Notes under the pieces: generated by a model
Told to the model about the DNA's origin: nothing
Database searches by the model: none
Seen by the model: only the letters and a program-made list of their open reading frames with translations
Translations under genes and position numbers: made by a program
DNA from: Bacteroidia bacterium
Lineage (GTDB): Bacteria > Bacteroidota > Bacteroidia > Cytophagales > Cyclobacteriaceae
Direction: 5' to 3'
Assembly: GCA_030425425.1 (NCBI GenBank)
Contig: JAUIAO010000020.1
Coordinates: forward strand, 1 to 64,000
DNA length: 64,000 bases
In this document: piece after piece, positions 8,881 through 17,430 of the stretch
Layout of the letters: each line of letters begins with the position of its first letter
Position numbering within the stretch: position 1 is the first letter of the stretch

Positions 8881-9987
8881 TTACTCTAAGCGGATTTTAA
8901 ATTTTTTGATGCTTAATGCGATGAAGAACAGAATAAAGCCACACAGGATCACGGTTTCCTGCCAGAGAATATCGAGCCCGGAACCTTTCAGCATGATGGA
9001 TTTTACAATGACGATGAACCACCTTGCAGGTATGATATTGGACATTACTCGTAGAGGTGGAGGCATATTTTCAATAGGGAAAATGAATCCTGATAATAAA
9101 ATAGTCGGCAGCATCAACGCCATCAACGAAAGCAATAAGGCCGTCTGCTGAGTCGCTGCAACAGTTGAAATGAGAATGCCTAGAGAAAGTGCCAACAAGA
9201 TGAAAATCAACACTTCCATGAAAAGGAGAGGGAGACTTCCCAAAATAGGCACTTCGAAAACGTATTTTCCGAGCAATAGAATAATTACCGCATCTACTAG
9301 AGAGAGGATTACATACGGCACTACTTTGGCTATAATGATCTGACCGGATCGCATCGGGGAGGTGAGGAGAACTTCCATTGTTCCTAGTTCCTTTTCACGT
9401 GCTATAGAAATGGACGTCATCATGGCGGAAATCAGCATGAGGAGGATGGCGATCAGTCCCGGTACGAAATAGTAAACTCCTTTGAGTTCAGGGTTGTACC
9501 ACATGCGAGATTCCATTGAGATTTGATAAGGGATATTCGCATTTTGATTGATCTCCATCATATAGTCCGCCACAATCGCCTGGAGGTAATTCACCAGAGT
9601 ATTGGCTGTATTTGGATCGGATGCATCTGCTATGAGCTGAACATTGGCTGAGCTTTCCGTTTGCAGTTTCTTCCCAAAATTAGGTTCAAACACCACGACT
9701 ACTTTCGTTTTTCCATCCTTAAACACTTCAGCGATTTCTTGTTCGTTGTTGAGTTCTTTGGTTAATAAAAAATATGTGCTGGCCAGTATTTTGTCTTTGA
9801 GCTGCTGAGTGTTTTCATCCCGGGCATGATCCAGAATAGCGATTTTCGCATCCCTTATTTCTGTAGTGATTGCATACCCAAACAGTAATATCATCACCAC
9901 AGGCATCCCAAAAAGGATCAACAGCGTCCGCTTGTCCCGCAGGATGTGGTAAACTTCTTTTTGTACAAATGCTAAAAATCTTTTCAT
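8881..9987 (-). CDS. ABC-2 type transporter permease (YbhS-like)
   Basis: This 368-residue protein has the same architecture as its neighbour: an N-terminal helix near 20-40, a soluble extracytoplasmic domain to about 170, then five C-terminal helices. The conserved segment SIAREKELGTMEVLLTSP lies before the second helix. It lies 86 bp upstream of the second permease gene and 109 bp downstream of the second ATPase gene. It is the presumed partner subunit of an ABC-2 exporter fed by HlyD and TolC. The family assignment is strong; the substrate is not visible from sequence. Confidence 0.9.
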   Translation of the reverse strand: MKRFLAFVQKEVYHILRDKRTLLILFGMPVVMILLFGYAITTEIRDAKIAILDHARDENTQQLKDKILASTYFLLTKELNNEQEIAEVFKDGKTKVVVVFEPNFGKKLQTESSANVQLIADASDPNTANTLVNYLQAIVADYMMEINQNANIPYQISMESRMWYNPELKGVYYFVPGLIAILLMLISAMMTSISIAREKELGTMEVLLTSPMRSGQIIIAKVVPYVILSLVDAVIILLLGKYVFEVPILGSLPLLFMEVLIFILLALSLGILISTVAATQQTALLLSLMALMLPTILLSGFIFPIENMPPPLRVMSNIIPARWFIVIVKSIMLKGSGLDILWQETVILCGFILFFIALSIKKFKIRLE

Positions 9988-10096
9988 TGTTTGGTTACTG
10001 GTTAATGTGTTATTCAGTTATTGGTTGTACTTGAGATTTTATTTTCGAATTGTCTTTTCAATTAATCCTATTAACTAAATAACCAATCACAAATAA

Positions 10097-10840
10097 CTAT
10101 TTTAATACTTTTCCTTCTCTCGCTATGCCCACAAATACTTCGTCCATGTTCTGTGCATTGAAGCCTTTTTTCAATTCATCCGGGCTGCCTAGTGCCGCGA
10201 TTTTACCATCTACCATCATGGAAATCCTGTCGCAATACTCTGCCTCATCCATGTAATGGGTCGTTACGAAAATCGTAGTACCATTATGCGCAGTTTCATA
10301 AATCATTTCCCAAAACTGTCTCCTGGTCACGGGATCCACACCTCCTGTAGGTTCATCCAAAAAGATGATGCTCGGATCATGTAGCATGGCTACCGAAAAA
10401 GCCAGTTTTTGTTTCCAGCCAAGTGGCAAAGAATCAATCAGGGCATTGGCTGAGTTTTCCATTCCTAGTCGTCCAAGAAGCTCATGCATTTTGGCTTTGA
10501 TGACCTTATTTTTTAATCCATAGATGCCACCAAACAGTTGGATATTTTCCTTCACGGTCAGGTCTCCATATAGAGAGAACTTCTGGCTCATGTAGCCGAT
10601 GGTTTTCTTGATCTTCTCTGTCTCTTTGTACACATCAAAACCAGCGACGGTCGCTTTGCCAGATGTAGGAGAGAGGAGGCCGGTGAGCATTTTCATGGCG
10701 GTGGTTTTACCTGCACCATTGGCTCCCAGAAATCCGAATATTTCTCCGCGCTTCACGTCAAAACTGATGTCATCTACAGCATGAAAACTGCCGAAGATCT
10801 TCATCAGTTGTTCTACTTCGATGATTTTTTCGTTAGTCAT
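10097..10840 (-). CDS. ABC transporter ATP-binding protein (corresponds to one half of YbhF)
   Basis: This 247-residue ATPase has Walker A GANGAGKTT near 39-47 and Walker B IIFLDEPTGGVDP near 155. The signature motif is LPLGWKQ instead of LSGG, a degeneration also typical of the second half of YbhF-type tandem ATPases. It overlaps the preceding ATPase gene by 8 bp. Together the two genes encode what E. coli YbhF carries in one polypeptide: one canonical and one degenerate site. It energises the two ABC-2 permeases encoded downstream. It is cytoplasmic. Confidence 0.92.
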   Translation of the reverse strand: MTNEKIIEVEQLMKIFGSFHAVDDISFDVKRGEIFGFLGANGAGKTTAMKMLTGLLSPTSGKATVAGFDVYKETEKIKKTIGYMSQKFSLYGDLTVKENIQLFGGIYGLKNKVIKAKMHELLGRLGMENSANALIDSLPLGWKQKLAFSVAMLHDPSIIFLDEPTGGVDPVTRRQFWEMIYETAHNGTTIFVTTHYMDEAEYCDRISMMVDGKIAALGSPDELKKGFNAQNMDEVFVGIAREGKVLK

Positions 10841-11747
10841 GAGCCGTCATTAAAGCCATAAATGTATCTTCTATTCCCGGTTGTGTTTCCTCTATCGAGC
10901 AATCTTCAAAACCCTGTTTCTGAAGGAAATCTTTGATTTCTTTCGTTGCAATCGAGCCACGATTGTCAGAGTAATGGATCACAGAGCCGAATGAAAAAAC
11001 CGAATGTGCATGCTCAAATTCCTTGAGTGCCTGCATCATCCCAAATTTGTTGGTTCCAGAAATTGCATAGAGTGGACGATCAAACTGATTCGTGATGTGT
11101 TCCGGGGTATCGACTCCCATGATTTGTCCTTCTTGAATGAGTGCGATTCTGTTGCACTGATTCGCCTCGTCCATGTATGGCGTGGAGACAAAAATGGTCA
11201 ACCCTTCATCATTGAGTTTTCGGAGCATTTCCCAAAATTCCTTTCTGGATACCGGATCCACTCCAGTTGTTGGTTCGTCTAAAAACAAGATTTCAGGTTT
11301 GTGAATCATTGCACAACTCAGTGCCAATTTCTGCTTCATTCCTCCTGAAAGTGCTCCTGCTCTTCGCGTTTTGAATGGCTCTATCTGACCATAAATGTCT
11401 TTGATCAGGTGGTAGTTTTCTTCGATGGTTGTTTCGAACAAACTCGCGAAAAGCGTCAAGTTTTCTTCGACTGTCAGGTCCTGATACAATGAAAATCGTC
11501 CGGGCATATAGCCAATTACACTTCTAAGCTTTTTGTGGTCTTTCGCAGGATCCAATCCCAATACACTAGATTCACCACTGCTGGCAAATAGGAGAGAGGT
11601 CAGAATCCTAATCAAAGAAGTTTTTCCTGCACCATCCGGCCCTATGAGACCGAATATCTCGCCTTCCTCCACGGTCAGGTTGATGCCTTTGAGCGCTTCT
11701 ACCTCACCGTAGTTTTTATGTAAATCCTTGACTGTTATTGCGTGCAT
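10833..11747 (-). CDS. ABC transporter ATP-binding protein (corresponds to the other half of YbhF)
   Basis: The start is the ATG at 11747 (MHAITVKDLHKNYGEVEALK). The frame is open further upstream, but that part runs through a palindromic element and into the HlyD gene and is not protein-like. The 304-residue product has Walker A GPDGAGKTS near 36-44, a canonical LSGGMKQ signature and Walker B ILFLDEPTTGVDP. The DGAGKTS variant is typical of the first half of YbhF. Its last 8 bp overlap the next ATPase gene, which implies translational coupling and an ATPase heterodimer. Confidence 0.92.
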   Translation of the reverse strand: MHAITVKDLHKNYGEVEALKGINLTVEEGEIFGLIGPDGAGKTSLIRILTSLLFASSGESSVLGLDPAKDHKKLRSVIGYMPGRFSLYQDLTVEENLTLFASLFETTIEENYHLIKDIYGQIEPFKTRRAGALSGGMKQKLALSCAMIHKPEILFLDEPTTGVDPVSRKEFWEMLRKLNDEGLTIFVSTPYMDEANQCNRIALIQEGQIMGVDTPEHITNQFDRPLYAISGTNKFGMMQALKEFEHAHSVFSFGSVIHYSDNRGSIATKEIKDFLQKQGFEDCSIEETQPGIEDTFMALMTAHD

Positions 11748-11753
11748 AATTAT

Positions 11754-11850
11754 TGTTTTTTTGACCCCACCTTTCCTTCGGTACGCCGAACCGCCCTTAG
11801 TAAGGGGAGGCGCACGGCAAGTGGTGCTGATAAGCGGAGGGGTTAAAACA
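11754..11850. mobile_element. short palindromic element E4 between hlyD and the ATPase gene
   Basis: Ends TGTTTTTTTGACCCC (11754-11768) and GGGGTTAAAACA (11839-11850) are imperfect inverted repeats. Inside lie TTCGG/CCGAA and CCCTTAGTAAGGG palindromes and a GC-rich stretch. The stop codon of the HlyD gene (11843-11845) lies inside the right arm. The interior shares the CCGCTTATC and GGGG.GGCGC.CGGC pattern with the element at 30845-30946. Confidence 0.55.
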
Positions 11851-12805
11851 AAACTTCCCCCGGCATTCCGATCTTCAGAGTACCATCGTTTTTCACTGCG
11901 AATTTCACCGCATAAACCATATTTACTCGTTCTTCTTTGGTTTGAATCACTTTCGGAGTAAACTCTGCCTCTGATGCGATCCAACTTACTTTCCCCTTGA
12001 ATGACTTCATTTCATCACTTTCTGAATCGACAGAGACATTTACTTCCTGTCCTATTTTTAATGACGATAACTGATTTCCAGAAACATAACCTCTCAAGGT
12101 CATTGTGGATAGGTCTGCGATTTTTGCCAACGGCTGTCCCGGAAAAGCCAGCTCGCCAGGTTCTTTGAAAGTTTCCAGAATCGTTCCGTCTGCAGGAGCC
12201 TTCACAGTTGTTTTTGCCAACTGATCTTCAATTTGTCTGATTTGCCACTGCACAGGCTCTATTTCTGATAACAAACCCCTGTTGGCCGTAGAGAGCTGAC
12301 TTTTTGTGGCTGCCAGTTGTTTTTGTACCACTTTCAATTCTCCAGTCAGATCATCTACTTGTTTCTGAGTAGCCGCACTGTCGGCGAACAATGATTTCAC
12401 TCTATTCACTTCTCTCAGGAGAATCTGCTCTCTTTCCTGAAGTGATGCCAGCTGCACTGGTACATCCTGAAGCTTGCTTTTTAGAGCTTCCACTCGGGCG
12501 ATCAATTGGTTTTTTTGGAAGTACAACTGCATGCTGTCGATCGTTGCGATGGTGCTGCCTTTTTTGATGATATCGCCTTCATCCACATTGAATGAGCTGA
12601 TTTTGCCATTAACCTCTGCGGAGATGTAATAGCTATCCGCTTCAAAGTTCCCATATGCATCTGCTCTATCATCACCTGATTTGCAGCTGATAATTACAAG
12701 TGGAAGTATGAGTAAATAAAAAGTGTACTTTCCCCAATTTGATATGCCCCTGCCCGGAAGGGAGTCAAATTGGGATTTTGAAAAGTTTAAATGTCTAAAA
12801 TTCAT
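11843..12805 (-). CDS. HlyD family periplasmic adaptor lipoprotein (YbhG-like)
   Basis: This 320-residue membrane fusion protein has a hydrophobic segment ending in LPLVIISC, so it is probably lipid-anchored to the inner membrane. A lipoyl/biotinyl half-motif lies near 55-85 (YISAEVNGKISSFNVDEGDI), followed by a long alpha-hairpin coiled coil of about 95-200, the second lipoyl half (VKAPADGTILETFKEPGEL) and a beta-barrel region. It links the inner-membrane ABC exporter to the TolC encoded upstream. Two oddities stand out. Residues 11-25 before the signal helix are encoded by a palindromic insertion (12733-12774), and the stop codon is supplied by another palindromic element. Confidence 0.9.
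   Translation of the reverse strand: MNFRHLNFSKSQFDSLPGRGISNWGKYTFYLLILPLVIISCKSGDDRADAYGNFEADSYYISAEVNGKISSFNVDEGDIIKKGSTIATIDSMQLYFQKNQLIARVEALKSKLQDVPVQLASLQEREQILLREVNRVKSLFADSAATQKQVDDLTGELKVVQKQLAATKSQLSTANRGLLSEIEPVQWQIRQIEDQLAKTTVKAPADGTILETFKEPGELAFPGQPLAKIADLSTMTLRGYVSGNQLSSLKIGQEVNVSVDSESDEMKSFKGKVSWIASEAEFTPKVIQTKEERVNMVYAVKFAVKNDGTLKIGMPGEVLF
12733..12774. mobile_element. mini palindromic element E5 inside the HlyD coding sequence
   Basis: A perfect 10-bp inverted repeat (CCCAATTTGA at 12733-12742, TCAAATTGGG at 12765-12774) flanks a 22-bp core containing CCCGGAAGGG. It lies in frame within the codons for the N-terminal extension of the HlyD lipoprotein (encoded QFDSLPGRGISNW), just before the hydrophobic signal segment. 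Its build (terminal repeats around a C-rich mini-hairpin) matches the intergenic elements in this window. Confidence 0.6.
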
Positions 12806-12852
12806 TTTATGGTTTTTTCAAATGATATATTCAAAGTTTCAGCGTAAGGCGC

Positions 12853-14154
12853 CTAGCGATCAGCGAAAGGCGTACCGGCTATATTTTGTTTAGTTAGATA
12901 CGATTTTACCAGTTGGATTTGGTGCAATCTGTATTGCAATTGTGTTCTGGTGAGTTCATTCAATTCAGTGAGATAATCTGTTGCTGAGATCACCCCTTTT
13001 TCGAATTGCGAAGCGGCCGTTTCGGTAATGTCTTTTTGAAGCATAACCAGTTCCTGATCGGTTGAAAGTGACTCTTGAAGTAACTCTATTTCACTTTGCT
13101 GTTGGATCAACTGATTGTTGACGTTTTTCTCAAAATTTTCCCGTTCCGTCTTTATGATCTGCTGATTAATACTCAGGATTTCTTGCTGCTTTCTGGTTTT
13201 ATTCCAGTCCCATGGGCTCCAGCTTAATTCACCACCGATCATGTAATAGGTACTCCAATCCGTTTCGAAGAAATTATACTGATTAGGGTTTCCAAATCCC
13301 GCTGTGGCAAAAGCTGCTAATTTCGGCTTGTAGCGAGAAGAAAGGATTGATTGTTGTGCGTCCAGCTGCTGCATTTGAGTCGAAAAAACCATCAGCTCGG
13401 GTCTAGAGATTGAGGTATTTACCTTTTCTATTTCCGGTAAAGTCAAGACCGTATTTGCATTTAAAGGCTCACCGATCCAATCTCCCAGTATATTCAAAAG
13501 AGCTCCTCTTTTAAGTTTCAATTCATTTTGCTGCTGAAGGAATGAGAGTTTTTGTTTTTGCAGGGATTTGAGCTCTCTGGCAAGGAGTACTCCGTTTTTC
13601 ACGGCAGATTCTCCTCTGCGAATCTGATTATCCAATTCCTTTAATACCGCTTGATTGATTTCCAGACTCTTGTTCAAACTGAGGATGCCAAAATACAAGT
13701 CATTGATCACCTTTCGCACCTGATAGAGGGAAACCTCTAATTGTGCCGATTTTGAAGTGGTTTTGGTATTTTCTAAAATATTGGCCGCCCGTGTGGCTCC
13801 TCCATCATATATCGTTTGGTTGAGGTTCAACGTGAGTTGATACTGATCCTTTGGGATGTCTGGTACTTCAAACATCGGATTGTCAATTGGCAGCTTGAAT
13901 ACATCCGACTGGTAAGTAGCTCTTCCCTGAAAATTGATGCCCGGGAGCCAGTTTGTCCGGACGATTTGTTGATTGAGTTCGTCGATAGACTTGATATACT
14001 GCTCCTGTTTTTTCAATGGACTCAGCTGCTCAGCTTTTTGCTGACAATCCTCAATGGTCAGCGACTGTGCGTGACTGCCATTCATCAGCAACAGACTGAC
14101 TGCCAAGACTGATGAGTATTTAATTATATGGTTTAACCTTTTGGTTAATTTCAT
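12853..14154 (-). CDS. TolC family outer membrane efflux protein
   Basis: This 433-residue protein has a signal peptide ending near residue 29 (NGSHAQ). Two repeats of long amphipathic helices and beta-hairpins are typical of OEP/TolC proteins. The strands around ATYQSDVF and AFATAGFGNPNQYNFFETDW should form the outer-membrane barrel and the helical parts the periplasmic tunnel. It begins 11 bp after the TetR gene and precedes the HlyD adaptor, so this operon carries its own outer-membrane exit duct, unlike E. coli ybhGFSR. A likely TetR operator (14133-14148) overlaps codons 3-8. Confidence 0.9.
   Translation of the reverse strand: MKLTKRLNHIIKYSSVLAVSLLLMNGSHAQSLTIEDCQQKAEQLSPLKKQEQYIKSIDELNQQIVRTNWLPGINFQGRATYQSDVFKLPIDNPMFEVPDIPKDQYQLTLNLNQTIYDGGATRAANILENTKTTSKSAQLEVSLYQVRKVINDLYFGILSLNKSLEINQAVLKELDNQIRRGESAVKNGVLLARELKSLQKQKLSFLQQQNELKLKRGALLNILGDWIGEPLNANTVLTLPEIEKVNTSISRPELMVFSTQMQQLDAQQSILSSRYKPKLAAFATAGFGNPNQYNFFETDWSTYYMIGGELSWSPWDWNKTRKQQEILSINQQIIKTERENFEKNVNNQLIQQQSEIELLQESLSTDQELVMLQKDITETAASQFEKGVISATDYLTELNELTRTQLQYRLHQIQLVKSYLTKQNIAGTPFADR
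14133..14148. promoter_or_regulatory. putative TetR operator at the tolC start
   Basis: The minus strand reads TTAACCAAAAGGTTAA, an inverted repeat that differs by one central base from the site at 14786-14801 before tetR. It lies over codons 3-8 of the TolC gene, where a bound repressor could block an internal promoter or act as a roadblock. Function is inferred from symmetry and the match to the other site. Confidence 0.5.
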
Positions 14155-14165
14155 GATAAATTTTT

Positions 14166-14765
14166 TTAGAGTTTCAATGCGTTCATGATAAATTTTGGAA
14201 CTTCCGTTTTTCGCTCTTCCAGAAAGTCTTCATATTTCTTCTGGTCCATTTCCGTTACCAATTGAAACATTGGCTGTGCAGCAAATGGAAAAACGAGCAT
14301 GGAGATAGTGTTCATCATGAACATTTCCACGCTGATCTGTCTAATGTTTCCTTTTTGATATTCTTCTTCCAGCTGCCTTTCTAATCCGGCGAAAATATTT
14401 CTTCCTGCGCCGATTTTAGATGCGAATCTATCAGGGTGTCTTTGCAGCTCATTGAGGATGAAAATGGGTAGATCTCGATGCTTTTTTAACAGCTTGGTGT
14501 ATTTTTCGGCGACCTGATAAACTTTCACTTCCAGAGGAAGATCACTGTTGACTACTTCGAAAAGTTTGGGAACAAACTTGCTGAGTATCGTCTCAAACAC
14601 AGCATTGAAAAGTAATTCCTTACTCCTGTAATAGTAATGCAGCAATGCTTTGTTGATTCCTGCCTTGTCAGCAATCTCCTGCATTCTGGCTCCAGCCATG
14701 CCCTTTTGCACGAACACTTCGTGTGCTGCGTCTTTGATCTTTTCCTCTGTGCTTTGATCACTCAT
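14166..14765 (-). CDS. TetR family transcriptional regulator
   Basis: The start is the ATG at 14765 (MSDQSTEEKIKDAAHEVF). Translation could extend upstream, but that part crosses the palindromic operator and is not protein-like. The 199-residue product has the TetR helix-turn-helix at about 10-55 (FVQKGMAGARMQEIADKAGI, then LLHYYYRSKELLF) and an all-helical ligand-binding domain ending TEVPKFIMNALKL. It is the first gene of the efflux operon, as CecR is next to ybhGFSR in E. coli. It probably represses its own operon through the 16-bp site 20 bp upstream. The inducer is unknown. Confidence 0.92.
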   Translation of the reverse strand: MSDQSTEEKIKDAAHEVFVQKGMAGARMQEIADKAGINKALLHYYYRSKELLFNAVFETILSKFVPKLFEVVNSDLPLEVKVYQVAEKYTKLLKKHRDLPIFILNELQRHPDRFASKIGAGRNIFAGLERQLEEEYQKGNIRQISVEMFMMNTISMLVFPFAAQPMFQLVTEMDQKKYEDFLEERKTEVPKFIMNALKL

Positions 14766-14785
14766 TGCTGCAATAATACGATTAT

Positions 14786-14801
14786 TTAACCAAATGGTTA
14801 A
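14786..14801. promoter_or_regulatory. putative TetR operator upstream of tetR
   Basis: TTAACCAAATGGTTAA has 7-bp arms (TTAACCA/TGGTTAA) around a 2-bp centre and lies 20 bp upstream of the tetR start, in the divergent region shared with the kinase gene at 14917. It matches the site at 14133-14148 at 15 of 16 positions in one orientation, which supports an operator bound by the adjacent TetR. Confidence 0.65.
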
Positions 14802-14916
14802 AATTTTCAAAGAATAATTTGGATGCATACTAAATCTGGATTGTGATAGAAAATAATTTTGACAACAATTACAAGAGTGCACGTTGATCTTTATTTTTAG
14901 AGTTAAACCTATCTGC

Positions 14917-16782
14917 ATGAATTATCGCCTTACCTTTCTTTTGTTGATTTATAGCTTATTGTCCACGGCTCAGAATTCAGATTTGCTGGACAAATACACT
15001 TCTAAAGTCACGGCCTTCCAAAATGTCAATGAAGATTCCGTATTGTTCTATATTGGAAAAATTCAGGGTTTGGCTGTGTCCTCTGGTGATGAAACCATAG
15101 AAGCTATCGCACAGCTCACTCGAGGAATGCATCAAGATCATTACGGTTCACCAGATTCTGCGCTCTATTATTACCGATCGGCAGAAGAAACATTTCAGAA
15201 AACAAATAATGAGTACCGACTTGGAATTATTTATAACAACATTGGGGTGGTTTATAACCATACTCAGCAATTCGACTCTTCCATTTTTTATCATCAGAAG
15301 GCATTACCCTACGCAGAAAAAACTGATTCCAGTATTTACGCGCTTTCCTTATTCAATATTGGCAATGGCTATCACTTATTGGGCGACAGAGAGCAGTCAA
15401 TGGAATATTTCGAAAAAAGCCTTACGGTAGCGGAAGCCATACCAAGTCCTAAAATGATTTTGAAATGCGCTACAGGTATTGCTTCAGTCAACCTATTTTC
15501 TAACCCCAAAAAGAGTATCGAAATATTAGAGCGGACATTGCCACAAATCGAAGAAGAGTTGTTTGGCGAATTGCACAATGCCTACAATATTGTAGGAGGG
15601 GCATATTTCCTTACTGGTGATCCGGGTGGAGGGTTAGCATATTACAAAAAGGGGCTTTCGGTGGCGCTGGAAACTAATTCTGCGCCTTCTTATGTGATAT
15701 CACTTCTGAATATTGGTGAATGTCTGGGAGCATTGGGGCAAATAGAGGCGGCGGTAGATTCTCTTGAAAAAAGTCGGAAAATCAGTTACCAAAATGGATA
15801 TGGCCTGTATATGCTGGAAGGTTGGAAATACGAGTTGGCCGTATTGGAACAGGAAAATGACTATCGAAGAACTTTAGAGACGTTCAAAAAGTACCAACAA
15901 ACCAAGGATAGCATTAATCTGGAAGCGCAGAAGAAAAATATCGCCGAGCTGGAAACCAAATACCAAACAGAATTGAAAGAGCGACAGATCGTGGAAAAAA
16001 ATCTGGAAATAGCCAGTCAGGAAGCTTCTATTCAATCTCAGCGCAATCAAATCATCTCATTGATTTCTGGGCTCATCATTGTATTACTATTTGGGTCGAT
16101 ATTCTACATTCAGTTTCGAAACAAACAAAAGGCAAAATTGCAATCTGCCATCATCAATGAGCAGGAAAAAGGATTGGAAGCTGTTTTTGCGGCCACTGAG
16201 GAAGAGCGAAAACGAATTGCCAAAGACCTACACGATGGTGTTGGCCAACAATTGTCGGCATTGAAACGTGGCTTTGAAGACATTTTGGAGAGCATGGATC
16301 CCAAAGTGAAGCTCAAAGCACAACAACTGAAGGAACTGGTAGATGAAACAGCCGAAGATACCCGATCGATCAGTCACCAAATAATGCCACGGGCTTTGAC
16401 AGAGTTGGGTTTGGTGCCAGCAATAGAAGATTCTTTGAACAAGTCTTTGGGATCTACCACCATTCAATTTGAGTTTGAACATTTCAATTTGAGAAACCGA
16501 TACGAAGAGCGAAAGGAAGTGGCTGTTTACCGTATTTTGCAGGAGTTGGTCAACAATGTCATCAAGCATTCAGATGCCGGGCATGTGAGCGTTCAGCTTT
16601 TTGAGAATCAGTCCAATCTGATTCTGATCGTAGAAGATGATGGTAGTGGAATCGGATCGACTAGCGCAGATGGAATAGGCCTATTGAATATTAAAAACCG
16701 TCTGAATACTTTTAAAGGAAAAGTGAATCTGGAGCCAAGCACAGAATCCGGGACCACAGCAACCATTTCAATTCCAGTTTAA
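14917..16782 (+). CDS. TPR-containing sensor histidine kinase (HisKA_3 class), second paralogue
   Basis: The start is placed at the ATG at 14917, which gives a good signal peptide (MNYRLTFLLLIYSLLSTAQ). An earlier start would put 11 residues before it. The 621-residue protein has TPR repeats from about 40 to 340, a coiled linker, a membrane helix near 375-397, a HisKA_3 region with His439 in AKDLHDGVGQQ and a HATPase_c domain with N box ELVNNVIKHS and intact G boxes DDGSGIG and DGIGLLNIKNR. The C-terminal half is nearly identical in pattern to the kinase at 3568-5517, indicating duplication. Its stop codon abuts the ATG of the response regulator. It is divergent from the TetR gene. Confidence 0.93.
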   Translation: MNYRLTFLLLIYSLLSTAQNSDLLDKYTSKVTAFQNVNEDSVLFYIGKIQGLAVSSGDETIEAIAQLTRGMHQDHYGSPDSALYYYRSAEETFQKTNNEYRLGIIYNNIGVVYNHTQQFDSSIFYHQKALPYAEKTDSSIYALSLFNIGNGYHLLGDREQSMEYFEKSLTVAEAIPSPKMILKCATGIASVNLFSNPKKSIEILERTLPQIEEELFGELHNAYNIVGGAYFLTGDPGGGLAYYKKGLSVALETNSAPSYVISLLNIGECLGALGQIEAAVDSLEKSRKISYQNGYGLYMLEGWKYELAVLEQENDYRRTLETFKKYQQTKDSINLEAQKKNIAELETKYQTELKERQIVEKNLEIASQEASIQSQRNQIISLISGLIIVLLFGSIFYIQFRNKQKAKLQSAIINEQEKGLEAVFAATEEERKRIAKDLHDGVGQQLSALKRGFEDILESMDPKVKLKAQQLKELVDETAEDTRSISHQIMPRALTELGLVPAIEDSLNKSLGSTTIQFEFEHFNLRNRYEERKEVAVYRILQELVNNVIKHSDAGHVSVQLFENQSNLILIVEDDGSGIGSTSADGIGLLNIKNRLNTFKGKVNLEPSTESGTTATISIPV

Positions 16783-17430
16783 ATGTCAAAAGCCAAATTA
16801 TACATCGTAGATGATCACGACCTGGTGATAGATGGGTTGGAAAAGATCATTCTTGAAATGTCGGAAATTGAGCTCCTTGGTCGAGCCTCGAATGGCGCTG
16901 AAGCGGTAAATAAAATTCCGATTCTTGACCCAGATCTTGTTTTGATGGATTTGGACATGCCCGTCATGAATGGTCTGGAAGCATCTGAGAGGTTATTGAA
17001 GTCTAATCCCGATTTGAAGATCATTATACTCACGATGCACGGAGAGAAGCCGATAGTAGAGAAAATGATGCAACTTGGCGTGAGTGGATATTTGCTGAAA
17101 AATGCAGATAAGGAAGAATTGAAATTCGGGATGCTGCAAGTGCTCAGAGGTAAACAGTATTTCCATTCGCAGGCTCTCTCAGGTTTTGTTTCTGGTAAGC
17201 AACTATCTACGGTCAATTCAGATATGCAGGAATTGTCCAAGCTCTCCGATCGGGAATTGAGTGTCCTTAAACAAATTGCCCTTGGGAAAACTTCTGTGGA
17301 AATAGGCGAAGAATTACACATCTCTACCCGAACTGTGGAAACCCACAGAAAAAATATTCACCAAAAACTTGATATCAAAAATGTGGCGGGTTTGGTTCGG
17401 TTTGCAATCAAATCTGGATTGGTCTCTTAA
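16783..17430 (+). CDS. LuxR/NarL-type response regulator, second paralogue
   Basis: This 215-residue protein is the same length as its paralogue at 5520-6167. The receiver domain has DDHD at 10-13 and the phospho-acceptor Asp56 (VLMDLDMP). The LuxR-type helix-turn-helix carries LSDRELSVLKQIALGKTSVE and STRTVETHRKNI. The start codon follows the kinase stop directly, so the two are translationally coupled. The 322 bp after it (17431-17752) contain only a small GC-rich hairpin near 17561 (GCCCTGATCTACCAGGGC) and no gene that I can support. Confidence 0.93.
   Translation: MSKAKLYIVDDHDLVIDGLEKIILEMSEIELLGRASNGAEAVNKIPILDPDLVLMDLDMPVMNGLEASERLLKSNPDLKIIILTMHGEKPIVEKMMQLGVSGYLLKNADKEELKFGMLQVLRGKQYFHSQALSGFVSGKQLSTVNSDMQELSKLSDRELSVLKQIALGKTSVEIGEELHISTRTVETHRKNIHQKLDIKNVAGLVRFAIKSGLVS

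Noticed and set aside
11748-11984. N-terminal extension of the ATPase gene upstream of 11747
   Set aside because: It runs through the palindromic element and the HlyD 3' end in another frame. The ATPase family starts at the internal ATG.
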